Both the position numbers and the translations under genes were made by a program. 32,207 bases of DNA, taken from the NCBI GenBank assembly GCA_002842655.1, contig PHDP01000010.1, positions 1-32,207 on the forward strand, written 5' to 3'. Below the pieces are notes generated by a model, which saw nothing but the letters and a program-made list of their open reading frames with translations, did not search any database and had not been told where the DNA came from. This document shows, one piece after another, positions 1 through 9,121 of this stretch; position 1 is the stretch's first letter; the number at the start of each line of letters is the position of its first letter. This stretch comes from Bacteroidetes bacterium HGW-Bacteroidetes-14 (GTDB lineage: Bacteria; Bacteroidota; Bacteroidia; Bacteroidales; UBA932).

Positions 1-1126
1 CTCCACTAGTACCGGTGTAACTCGGCCAGAACGGGAACCCTCCCTTAATGTCCTCTTTAAATCCCATTGTGCCCTTTTCGGGTTGGTTAAGAAAATTGAG
101 ACTACCTCTTTTCTTATCATAAATTGCATATACATTTGTGTTTTGGACAAATGTCTCTTTTCCGTCAAATCCCCTGCTTGTTCTCTCAATTAGTTCGGGT
201 GCCAATGCTCTCAAGTTGAAATTGAGGAGAAGAAATCTGTCAGTCTCAAAAAATTGGGTAGATAAAGTTGCAAAATCTGACTCATCATTATTATATGTAT
301 CAAAATCCATATGCTTTGGTGCCTGATATTTTCCATAGATTAAGATATACTTATTAGAAATTTTTCCTTTGCTATCTATCCCAAAAATTGTATCACACTC
401 AGACATTATAAACTTAACCTCATCTTTGTGTTTTATCAGATAAGGAGGGTCAATTTTCATAAATCCCATCATTCTTCCATCAACTTGCTGCACTTTCATG
501 CTACTAAAACTTCTTATTTTTTTCTCACTCAAAATATTGAGAGAATCAACATATGCTGTAACTCCATATTTAAACTCCATCTGCCCCTCCTGACGACTAG
601 TTTGAAACCAAGATGTTACAAAAAAATCAGATATTGTAACAAATGACAGATTGTTTGCTTTTGGATTCAGTTTGTCATATAACTCAACAAAATTACCATC
701 TGCATCATATCTTATGATTCTCCCCGATCTTTCCAGAATTACAATTCCTCCATCAGTGTCATTTACCTGAAATGTGCTGATATCTACATACTCCTCTGGC
801 CCTCTTCCTACTCTTGAAAACTTTTTAATAAACTTACCCTCTTCTGTAAAAATACTGATAGAGTATTTGCTATCAGAAATGTATATTTTCCCTTTGCTGA
901 ATTTAATACCCTCTATATTGCCTAATACAGATTCTACATTTGTTTCAAGAGGTATGTAGCGAATGTCAGATGCAACTTCGCTTAAAGAGACCACACTACC
1001 CTTTCCAACAGCTGATTCTACATCTATAACACCTTTAGCGGCTTCACCGCTTTCTGAACCACATGATGCTGCAGCAAATAATATTAAAGTTGCAGTTAGG
1101 ATACCGGACCATCGAATTTGTTTCAT
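1..1126 (-). CDS. 6-bladed beta-propeller-type lipoprotein (copy A1), C-terminus cut by window edge
   Basis: Reverse-strand frame open from ATG at 1126 to position 1. N-terminus MKQIRWSGILTATLILFAAASCGSES has a lipobox ending in Cys; contains GRGPEEY and KGGFPFWP motifs. Close paralogue of the ORF at 2462-3724. Not in the ORF track because no stop lies in the window. Confidence 0.85.
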   Translation of the reverse strand, partial: MKQIRWSGILTATLILFAAASCGSESGEAAKGVIDVESAVGKGSVVSLSEVASDIRYIPLETNVESVLGNIEGIKFSKGKIYISDSKYSISIFTEEGKFIKKFSRVGRGPEEYVDISTFQVNDTDGGIVILERSGRIIRYDADGNFVELYDKLNPKANNLSFVTISDFFVTSWFQTSRQEGQMEFKYGVTAYVDSLNILSEKKIRSFSSMKVQQVDGRMMGFMKIDPPYLIKHKDEVKFIMSECDTIFGIDSKGKISNKYILIYGKYQAPKHMDFDTYNNDESDFATLSTQFFETDRFLLLNFNLRALAPELIERTSRGFDGKETFVQNTNVYAIYDKKRGSLNFLNQPEKGTMGFKEDIKGGFPFWPSYTGTSG

Positions 1127-1136
1127 ATAAACAGTC

Positions 1137-2453
1137 TTATTTGAATTTCGCAATTGCCACTACAGGGTTGTCGGTATCTTTAAGTTTTGAGACAATCTCC
1201 TTTAGATCACCTTTTACCTCATATACTTCGGCATGTTCTATAAGTTGAACGGCACTAAACAGTGCAGAGGCATAATCATCTGCATTTATATGTCCGGGAA
1301 TAAACGGAGGTCCATTCTTAATGTCATCCAGCAATCCAAGTTTACCCTTTACAGGCTGGTTTAACAGATTAAAGAACCCGGTCTGCTTGTCGAAAATTCC
1401 GTAGCAATTGGCTCTTGGAATGGTTACAGGTCCGTTCTTGCCTTGAATGTATTCATCATAAGGCTCATGGGCATAATCTCTCATAAAAAAATTCATCATT
1501 ATGAAACGGTTGGACTCCATATAAGACAATAGATCAAGGGTGATATGCTTTCCTTTAATGTGCGTTATCCCGCTCCTGTCCAGAGAAGTGTTTGCATAAT
1601 TGCCATAATTTATGACAAAAGAGGGGAAATAATTAAGATTCTGATCAAGTGTGAATATTGTATCATTGTAAATATTTACAAACCTTACCACATCCTTAAA
1701 AGATCTTATTGAAGGGGGGTAAGCGGCGTATGTTTTTCCTTCAGAAGTTGTTTTTCCAATTCCGATTGATTCTACATAAGACTCTTTGGAAGCATACTCA
1801 GGTATACTTGCCAACGGGATCTCAAAAACTATATTAGATAACGAGTCAAAAGCAGCTCCATTAATCTTAACCGGCTCCTTACTCGAAGATCCAACTAATG
1901 AGACAAAAAGATTCTTATTAAGTCTTCTGACAAACACCAGTTTACCCGCATCAATTTGCGGTATATCTATGTTTTTAAGATAATTACCATCTCTGTCATA
2001 CATCTTAAAAAACCATGACGACAATGAATTATTTGTTATTAACGGCATCATATCAAACACCATAAATCCTCCCGTAACAGGGTCAATTTCAATTTTTGAC
2101 ATAGGAGAATACTCCTCCGGCCCTCTGCCTGTTCTGTTAAAAGTGAAGAGGTATTTGCCATCAATATCAAAAACTTTAACATCTGTTGAGTTAGAATTTC
2201 TTGACCTTACATATATCCGTCCATTCTCAATCTGAACCTTTGCCCCCATTCCAATCAGCGAACTATCGGTTGTCTCTAGGGGCACATATTTAATATCATC
2301 TGCAACTTCACTCATCTTAACTATCTTTCCACCGCCTACAGCAGCAGCAAGATCAATAACCTTAATATCACCTTGTTTTATTTCACTTTCGGAACCACAA
2401 GATGCCACGGCCAGTAAAGCGGCAGCAATAAGAGAAAATCTAAACTTTTTCAT
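1137..2453 (-). CDS. 6-bladed beta-propeller-type lipoprotein (copy B1)
   Basis: 438 aa ORF; MKKFRFSLIAAALLAVASCGSESE lipoprotein signal; NRTGRGPEEYSPMS motif; paralogue of 3735-5060. Confidence 0.88.
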   Translation of the reverse strand: MKKFRFSLIAAALLAVASCGSESEIKQGDIKVIDLAAAVGGGKIVKMSEVADDIKYVPLETTDSSLIGMGAKVQIENGRIYVRSRNSNSTDVKVFDIDGKYLFTFNRTGRGPEEYSPMSKIEIDPVTGGFMVFDMMPLITNNSLSSWFFKMYDRDGNYLKNIDIPQIDAGKLVFVRRLNKNLFVSLVGSSSKEPVKINGAAFDSLSNIVFEIPLASIPEYASKESYVESIGIGKTTSEGKTYAAYPPSIRSFKDVVRFVNIYNDTIFTLDQNLNYFPSFVINYGNYANTSLDRSGITHIKGKHITLDLLSYMESNRFIMMNFFMRDYAHEPYDEYIQGKNGPVTIPRANCYGIFDKQTGFFNLLNQPVKGKLGLLDDIKNGPPFIPGHINADDYASALFSAVQLIEHAEVYEVKGDLKEIVSKLKDTDNPVVAIAKFK

Positions 2454-2461
2454 ATTTCAAG

Positions 2462-3724
2462 TTATTTAGCAGTTACAATTACTATTACAGGATTGTCGTT
2501 TTCTGTAAGCTTAGAGGCCAGTTCAACAGCAAATTTGTTTTCGGGATTCTCTTCTGCCTGCATAATAATATCCAGTGCATTTCTAAAGTTTATCAGCTCT
2601 CCATTATTGCCTGTAAATCTAGGCCAGAACGGAAATCCTCCCTTAATGTCCTCTTTAAATCCCATTGAGCCCTTTTCCGGTTGATTAAGGAATGTGAGAT
2701 TGCCCTTTTTCTTATCGAATATGGCATAAACATTAGTGTTTTTTGTAATATTCTCTTTCCCGTCAAGACCCTTGCTTGTTCTTTCAATCGGTTCGGGTGC
2801 CATTGCTCTCAAGTTGAAAATGAGGAGAAGAAATCTGTCAGTCTCTGAAAATGCGGTAGATAATGATACAAAGTTTGACTCATTGTTGGTGTGTGTATCA
2901 TAGTCCATATCCTTTGGTGAATGATACTTTCCATAGCCTATGACATATTTATCCGAAATTTGTCCTTTACTGTCTATACCAAAAATCGTATCACACTCAG
3001 CCATCATAAACTTAACCTCATCTTTGTGTTTTATCAGATAGGGGGGGTCAATTCTCATATATACCGCCATCCCTCCATCTACCTGCTGAGTTTTCATACT
3101 GCTTAAGTTTGTTATTATCTTCTCACTCAGTATATTGAGAGAATCAACATAAACTGTAACTCCATATTTAAACTCCATCTCTCCCTCCAGACGACTAGTT
3201 TGATACCAACCAGATACAATAAAATCAGAGATTTTTACAAATGATTGGGGACGTGTTTTTTGGTTCAATTTATTAATAACCTCAATAAAATTCCCCTCTG
3301 AGTCATATCTTATGATTCTGCCCGTTCTTTCCAGAATATCTATTTCACCGTTACTATCGTTAATGTTGAATGTACTTATATTTACATACTCCTCAGGCCC
3401 TCTTCCCACCCTTGAAAACTTTTTAATAAACTTACCCTCTTCGGTAAAAATACTGATAGTGTATTTATTGTCTGATACATATATTTTCCCTTTACTGAAT
3501 TTTACGTTCCAGACATTCCCGATTACTGATTCTGCATTTGTTTCGAGGGGTATGTAGCGAATGTCAGAAGCAATTTCGCTTAAATTGACTACTCTGCCTT
3601 TTCCGACAGCTGATTCTACATCTATAACACCTTTAGCGGCTTTACCGCTTTCTGAACCACATGATGCTGCAACAAATAATATTAAAGTTGCAGTTAGGAT
3701 ACCGGACCATTGAATTTGTTTCAT
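2462..3724 (-). CDS. 6-bladed beta-propeller-type lipoprotein (copy A2)
   Basis: ORF track start is 3751, but the MKQIQWSGILTATLILFVAASC signal peptide begins at 3724; the extra 9 residues are probably not translated. Paralogue of 1-1126. Confidence 0.88.
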   Translation of the reverse strand: MKQIQWSGILTATLILFVAASCGSESGKAAKGVIDVESAVGKGRVVNLSEIASDIRYIPLETNAESVIGNVWNVKFSKGKIYVSDNKYTISIFTEEGKFIKKFSRVGRGPEEYVNISTFNINDSNGEIDILERTGRIIRYDSEGNFIEVINKLNQKTRPQSFVKISDFIVSGWYQTSRLEGEMEFKYGVTVYVDSLNILSEKIITNLSSMKTQQVDGGMAVYMRIDPPYLIKHKDEVKFMMAECDTIFGIDSKGQISDKYVIGYGKYHSPKDMDYDTHTNNESNFVSLSTAFSETDRFLLLIFNLRAMAPEPIERTSKGLDGKENITKNTNVYAIFDKKKGNLTFLNQPEKGSMGFKEDIKGGFPFWPRFTGNNGELINFRNALDIIMQAEENPENKFAVELASKLTENDNPVIVIVTAK

Positions 3725-3734
3725 ATAACCAGAT

Positions 3735-5060
3735 TTATTTGAATTTTGCAATTGCTACCACAGGATTGTCGGTATCTTTCAGTTTTGAGACGAGCTCTTT
3801 CAGATCACCTTTTACATCATATACTTCGGCATGTTCAATGAGTTGTAAAGCTGAGTATACTGTTGAAGCAAGGTCATCTGCCGAGATATCTGTAGGGAAA
3901 AAAAGAGGTCCATTATTAATATCTTCTCTTATACCTAACTTGCCTTTAACAGGTTGGTTGAGCAGATTAAATTGACCCGTTTGTTTGTCGAACATACCAT
4001 AGCAGTCAGTTCGTCTAAGGGTCAATACATCGTTTCTTTTTGTCTGAATATGTTCATCATAAGGCTCATGAGCATACTCTCTTAAATTGAGTTTCATCAG
4101 TATAAACCGATTAGATTCAACAAAAGTGGGATAGATTATGGATATATAATCACTCTTTTTGCTCGGTGTTCTATATATATCAGGTGAAGTGTTTCTATAG
4201 TTGCCATAATTAATGACAAAAGAGGGGTAATAGTTTAGTTTCTGATTAAGGGTAAAAATGGTATCATTATATTCATAAATTAACCTTGCCACATCTTTGA
4301 AAATTTTAATTGACGGAGACCAAGTGAGATATTTTTTTTCCCATTTAGCATCCCTCGACACTACTCTTCGTCCGATAGTCTCATTTGATAGATAATCAGG
4401 CACTGTGGCCATTGGAATCTCAAACACAATCTTGGACTGGGAGTCAAATGCTACTCCATGAATTTTAACCTGTTCAAAACTTTTTTCACCTACAGACGAT
4501 ATATACAGATTTTCATTTAACTTATTGACAGATTCAAGTCTTCCGGGCTTAATTACGGGCAAATTATGTGATTTTATGTAGTTACCATCTTTGTCGTACT
4601 CTTTAAATAATCCTGATTCTATTGTTGAGTTTAATGAAAGTGAGAATGTGTCAAACGCAATAAAACCACCTGTAACATTATCTATTTCAATAGATGACAT
4701 TTGAGAATACTCCTCCGGCCCTCTTCCCATTCTGTTAAAGGTGAACAGGTATTTGCCATTAATATCAAAAACCTTAATATCAAAAGAGAAATATTGTGAA
4801 GAGATGACATATATCCGGTCGTTTTTAATTTGAACGCGGGCCCTTTGTCCTATAAGAGAATTGTCGGTTGTCTCAAGCGCAACATATTTAATATCGTCAG
4901 CTACCTCACTTATATTGACAATTTTACCTTTTCCAACTGCGCCAGCAAGGTCAATTACTTTAATATCACCCTGGATTGTCTCACTTTCTGAACCACATGA
5001 TGCTGCAACAAATAATATTAAAGTTGCAGTTAGGATAACGGACCATTGAATTTGTTTCAT
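3735..5060 (-). CDS. 6-bladed beta-propeller-type lipoprotein (copy B2)
   Basis: 441 aa ORF; body matches copy B1 (C-terminus DLKELVSKLKDTDNPVVAIAKFK) but signal peptide MKQIQWSVILTATLILFVAASC matches the A copies. Confidence 0.88.
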   Translation of the reverse strand: MKQIQWSVILTATLILFVAASCGSESETIQGDIKVIDLAGAVGKGKIVNISEVADDIKYVALETTDNSLIGQRARVQIKNDRIYVISSQYFSFDIKVFDINGKYLFTFNRMGRGPEEYSQMSSIEIDNVTGGFIAFDTFSLSLNSTIESGLFKEYDKDGNYIKSHNLPVIKPGRLESVNKLNENLYISSVGEKSFEQVKIHGVAFDSQSKIVFEIPMATVPDYLSNETIGRRVVSRDAKWEKKYLTWSPSIKIFKDVARLIYEYNDTIFTLNQKLNYYPSFVINYGNYRNTSPDIYRTPSKKSDYISIIYPTFVESNRFILMKLNLREYAHEPYDEHIQTKRNDVLTLRRTDCYGMFDKQTGQFNLLNQPVKGKLGIREDINNGPLFFPTDISADDLASTVYSALQLIEHAEVYDVKGDLKELVSKLKDTDNPVVAIAKFK

Positions 5061-5305
5061 ATAAACTGAATTAAGGAGAGTTTCTGTTTAGGGAATAGGG
5101 TTATCGGCTGTAAAACAGCACCCGTTATATTCCATACTGATTATATATTAAGGTTTACGGATTCTCAGTTACTCTCTCCTCCGGCCCAAGATAAATTTCC
5201 AACTCTCAAAAATTGAGCCATTTAAAAAGCAATCTAAAATTTTCATATACAAAAAGGTAAAAAAAGTGAAAAAGATTATTTTTAAAAAAATATTTGTTAC
5301 TTTTA

Positions 5306-5335
5306 TTTGCATATATTACTTTTTTCGTAACTTTG
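5306..5335 (+). promoter_or_regulatory. Bacteroidetes-type promoter (TTTG-N18-TAACTTTG) for the TetR-led operon
   Basis: TTTG at 5306-5309 and TAACTTTG at 5328-5335 fit the known Bacteroidetes -33/-7 consensus (TTTG ... TAnnTTTG), spacer slightly short. Places the TSS just upstream of the ATG at 5374. Confidence 0.6.
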
Positions 5336-5373
5336 CACCGTATTTCGTAATATACACTTCAACCGACTTGTTT

Positions 5374-5961
5374 ATGGAGAAAAAGAAAAAATCAAGAAAA
5401 GAGGCTCATATTCTACATGCCGGCAAAGAACTTTTCTGGAAATTTGGGTTCAAAAAGGTCTCTGTCGAGGAGATTTGCGATAATGCAAAGGTGAGCAAGA
5501 TGACCTTTTACCGGCTATTTCCAAACAAAACAGAGCTAGCAAAAAAGGTGATGGACGGCGTGATTAATGAGGGCATGGTTAAGTTCAGGGAGATACTTAC
5601 AGCTGACTGCCCTGCATCAGAAAAAATGCAGAGAATAATTGCTCTAAAGGCCGAGGGAACACAGGAGATGAGCCAGGTGTTCATAGAGGATGTTTATAAT
5701 GAGGCGGGGTCAGACCTGCAGATGTATGTATTGACCAAAAGCAAGGAGGCCTGGGAGGGTGTTATTGACGAATTCAGAGATGCTCAGAAAAGGGGAGTTT
5801 TCAGGGAAGATTTCAGACCGGAACTTTTGCTTTCGCTAAGCAAAAACATGACAACTGTGCTTAACGACCCATATCTTACAGGTCTATACAAAAACCCTCA
5901 GGAGCTCATTCTTGAACTTACCCGAATAATGGCATATGGAATTGCACCCCATAATATGTAA
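5374..5961 (+). CDS. TetR/AcrR family transcriptional regulator
   Basis: MEKKKKSRKEAHILHAGKELFWKFGFKKVSVEEICDNAKVSKMTFYRLFPNKTELAKKVMDG is a typical TetR N-terminal HTH. The annotated start at 5266 would overlap the promoter; ATG 5374 preferred. Confidence 0.88.
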   Translation: MEKKKKSRKEAHILHAGKELFWKFGFKKVSVEEICDNAKVSKMTFYRLFPNKTELAKKVMDGVINEGMVKFREILTADCPASEKMQRIIALKAEGTQEMSQVFIEDVYNEAGSDLQMYVLTKSKEAWEGVIDEFRDAQKRGVFREDFRPELLLSLSKNMTTVLNDPYLTGLYKNPQELILELTRIMAYGIAPHNM

Positions 5962-5968
5962 ATCCAAA

Positions 5969-7177
5969 ATGAAAAAACACACAATATATAATCTCTTTAC
6001 AGTTTTAACCTTAGTATTATCCATGCTGCCGGGTATTACATATTCACAATCAGGGGCATCGGACAATCCAATCATTTCATACAAAGGTCAGCTAAGCGGA
6101 GTGGCAAACATAGGAACCGCAAGTAGTATCACTTTAGGCGGGAGGTATATACCCCAATTCAACTTCGAGGCCGGAGATAAGTTTACAGGGAAGAATAATT
6201 TAAGGTATGAATTTGAGGCAGCAGCCAACATTTACGGAAATGCTGATTTTTTCAGAAAAGGAGAATTAAGCAGATGGCATGGAGACATAAAGTTATACAG
6301 AGGATGGGGAAAGATAGCAACAAACAGATCTGAACTCCGCGTCGGACTTCAAAAAATAAATTTCGGATCAGCAACAATGCTTCGGCCACTAATGTGGTTC
6401 GACAGCATGGATCCAAGAGATCCGTTGCAACTTACAGAAGGTGTCTGGGGAGGATTAGGAAGATACTTTTTTACCGATAATTCTAACCTGTGGCTTTGGG
6501 TACTTTACGGCAACGACAAATCAAGAGGCTTCGATATTGGAATCACATCACAAAAGAGCCCCGAATATGGAGGAAGATTTCAAAAAGCACTCCCATCCGG
6601 AGAAGCAGCACTTACCTTTCATCACAGAAAAACCGATTTGCTTCCATCCTCTACTGAATTCAGACTGCTCCCTGAGCTAAATGGGATCCCCGAAAACAGA
6701 CTAGGTCTTGATGCCAAGTTTGACATCACAATAGGTTTGTGGGTTGAGGCGTCATGGGTTAATAAAAGTCAGGACATAGGAATGTTTACTAATCAGCACA
6801 TGGTAAATATAGGTGCAGATTATACATTTGGCATTGGTCACGGGCTTAATTTGATCTTTGAACATCTGATTATATCTTTTGACAGAGACGCATTTAAATT
6901 CTCTAACAGAGCCAATATCTCTGCTCTCTCTGCAAACTATCCTCTGAGCATGTCCGATAATTTAAACTTCATTCTATATTATGACTGGGAAAACGGAGGT
7001 CTCTACAACTTTGCAAACTGGAGACACAACATTAAAAACTTCTCATTCCATGTAATGGCGTATGTCAATCCAAAGAATAATGGTATTCCTTTAGTCTCCA
7101 CCGGCACATCACTTTATAGCGGAAACGGAATTCAGTTTATGTTAGTATATACTCACAAACACTCAACAAAAAGGTAA
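5969..7177 (+). CDS. Outer-membrane beta-barrel protein (porin-like), unassigned family
   Basis: Signal peptide MKKHTIYNLFTVLTLVLSMLPGITYSQ from ATG 5969; aromatic/Gly-rich alternating strands throughout; 7 nt after the TetR stop. Confidence 0.72.
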   Translation: MKKHTIYNLFTVLTLVLSMLPGITYSQSGASDNPIISYKGQLSGVANIGTASSITLGGRYIPQFNFEAGDKFTGKNNLRYEFEAAANIYGNADFFRKGELSRWHGDIKLYRGWGKIATNRSELRVGLQKINFGSATMLRPLMWFDSMDPRDPLQLTEGVWGGLGRYFFTDNSNLWLWVLYGNDKSRGFDIGITSQKSPEYGGRFQKALPSGEAALTFHHRKTDLLPSSTEFRLLPELNGIPENRLGLDAKFDITIGLWVEASWVNKSQDIGMFTNQHMVNIGADYTFGIGHGLNLIFEHLIISFDRDAFKFSNRANISALSANYPLSMSDNLNFILYYDWENGGLYNFANWRHNIKNFSFHVMAYVNPKNNGIPLVSTGTSLYSGNGIQFMLVYTHKHSTKR

Positions 7178-7209
7178 AAATTTTCAGACAACATTTAAAT
7201 CATAAGCAT

Positions 7210-7908
7210 ATGAGTAACACCATGGTAAATCTGGAGAATGTAACAAAGAGGTTCCCTGCAGGTAAGACAGAATTTACAGCACTGAACAAAATTAACCTCT
7301 CTTTTGGAGAAGGAGAGTTTGCAGGGCTTGTTGGACCCAGCGGATCCGGTAAAACTACCCTGCTAAATATTATCGGTTCACTCGACATCCCCTCAGAGGG
7401 AAAAGCAATTGTCCTGAATAAAGATATTGGTCAGCTATCACACAAAGAGGCAGCAGCGCTCAGAAATTGGGGTATTGGATTTATTTTTCAAACCTACAAC
7501 CTTCTGCCTGTTTATTCTGTATTTGATAATGTTGAGTTTGCCCTTTTACTCCAGAAGATGCCTTCAGACAAAAGGAAAAAGGCTGTTATGGAGGCACTTG
7601 AATGGGTTGGACTGGCCGACAGAGCACATTCAAGACCTTCTACACTGTCAGGTGGTGAATGTCAAAGAGTTGCAATTGCAAGGGCCATGGTTAAAAAGCC
7701 AAAGATTGTACTTGCAGACGAACCATCAGCAAATCTGGACTCAAAAAATTCCCACAATATAGTACAGACAATGAAACGTTTGAACCAGGAGCTAAAAACC
7801 ACATTTATCTTTTCTACACATGACGAAAAGGTGATGCAGTATCTTGACAGAATTATATACCTGAAAGATGGTATGGTTGAAAAAGATGAGCTTATTATAA
7901 CAAAATAA
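7210..7908 (+). CDS. ABC transporter ATP-binding protein (LolD/MacB-like)
   Basis: Walker A GPSGSGKTTLLN, signature LSGGECQRVAIARA, Walker B IVLADEPSANLD, H-loop STHD. Confidence 0.95.
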   Translation: MSNTMVNLENVTKRFPAGKTEFTALNKINLSFGEGEFAGLVGPSGSGKTTLLNIIGSLDIPSEGKAIVLNKDIGQLSHKEAAALRNWGIGFIFQTYNLLPVYSVFDNVEFALLLQKMPSDKRKKAVMEALEWVGLADRAHSRPSTLSGGECQRVAIARAMVKKPKIVLADEPSANLDSKNSHNIVQTMKRLNQELKTTFIFSTHDEKVMQYLDRIIYLKDGMVEKDELIITK

Positions 7909-7919
7909 TTAATTGTGTT

Positions 7920-9101
7920 ATGCTGGAATTTAAATTGGCACTAAAGAACCTTTTAGGTTCAGGCCTGAGAACCTGGCTAAACGTTACGGTTCTCTCCATT
8001 GCCTTTGTTATAATAATATTTTATAACGGTATGCTTGACGGGTGGAATATGCAGGCAACAAACGACACAAGAGCATGGGAGACAGGAGCCGGTCAGTACT
8101 GGCATCCCGGTTACAACCCATACGATCCCTTCACATTCTCAGATTCTCACTCCAAACCGGAAGAGAGCATCAAGGCCCTGGAAGAGAGAGGAGTGGCCAC
8201 TCCGATTCTTATAACTCAAGCCACCGGATATCCTGGTGGAAGATTAGTCAATATTTTATTAAAAGGAATTAGTCCAGATCAAAAAATATTGTCAATACCA
8301 ACTGATTTGCTTAAATATAATGCTGACGACCCTTACTTTATACCGGCCATTATCGGAAAAAGAATGGCGCAAAATTTAAATCTAAATGAGGGAGACAGAA
8401 TGCTGGTTCGCTGGCGAGATGCAAACGGGACATTCGATGCCAGAGAGGTAACAATCACAGGAATCTTCAAGACAACGGTTCCAACCATTGACGCAGGGCA
8501 ACTATGGATTCCATTAGAGAAGCTGCAAGAGCTTACCACTATGTACGGAGAGGCTACTTATGTTGTAATCTCTCCCCAGGCAGATGTTCTGCCTCAGCAA
8601 ACTGAATGGATTTACAAAAATGACAAGGCACTTTTAAAGGACCTTGCAGATATTATGGCAGCAAAAAAGGGCAGTTCAAGGGTAATTTCGTCACTTTTGC
8701 TTGCAATAGCTTTGCTTGCGATATTTGACACTCAGATATTGTCAATCTTTAGAAGGCAGAAAGAGATAGGAACCTATATTGCGCTGGGTATGACAAGAAT
8801 GAGAGTTGTAAGACTATTTACCATAGAGGGCACAACACACTCATTTCTTGCAATTCTTGTAGGCATGGCCTGGGGAATGCCTCTCCTGTTATGGATTCAG
8901 AAAGCCGGTATCCCTATGCCCGCCAATGCCGACCAGGCCGGAGTAGCAATAGCGGATAAAATTACCCCTTATTACGGAGGAGGAATGATAATGGCAACGG
9001 TTCTGCTTGTAGTTCTTTCATCGCTGATTGTAAGCTATATGCCTACAAAAAGGATATCGAAAATGAAACCCACAGACGCTCTCAGGGGCAAACTGGTTTA
9101 A
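7920..9101 (+). CDS. ABC transporter permease, FtsX/MacB type (first)
   Basis: N-terminal TM, large extracytoplasmic segment, three C-terminal TMs; RRQKEIGTYIALGMTRMRVVRLFTIEG motif. Confidence 0.9.
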   Translation: MLEFKLALKNLLGSGLRTWLNVTVLSIAFVIIIFYNGMLDGWNMQATNDTRAWETGAGQYWHPGYNPYDPFTFSDSHSKPEESIKALEERGVATPILITQATGYPGGRLVNILLKGISPDQKILSIPTDLLKYNADDPYFIPAIIGKRMAQNLNLNEGDRMLVRWRDANGTFDAREVTITGIFKTTVPTIDAGQLWIPLEKLQELTTMYGEATYVVISPQADVLPQQTEWIYKNDKALLKDLADIMAAKKGSSRVISSLLLAIALLAIFDTQILSIFRRQKEIGTYIALGMTRMRVVRLFTIEGTTHSFLAILVGMAWGMPLLLWIQKAGIPMPANADQAGVAIADKITPYYGGGMIMATVLLVVLSSLIVSYMPTKRISKMKPTDALRGKLV

Positions 9102-9121
9102 TTGTTCAAAACACTGGCAAA

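Noticed and set aside
3661-3975. 104-aa + strand ORF across the propeller gene junction (similar one at 1063-1248)
   Set aside because: Antisense to two well-supported lipoprotein genes; its recurrence only reflects the duplicated DNA.
1-5060. Repeated blocks considered as a mobile element or CRISPR-like array
   Set aside because: The repeats are paralogous coding genes of over 1 kb; no transposase, terminal inverted repeats, or short repeat-spacer periodicity.
5266-5373. N-terminal extension of the TetR ORF from ATG 5266
   Set aside because: It covers a good promoter, is very AT-rich (poly-Lys/Phe), and precedes the normal TetR N-terminus at 5374.
7427-7762. 111-aa + strand ORF inside the ABC ATPase gene
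   Set aside because: Alternative frame within a gene that has all canonical ABC motifs.
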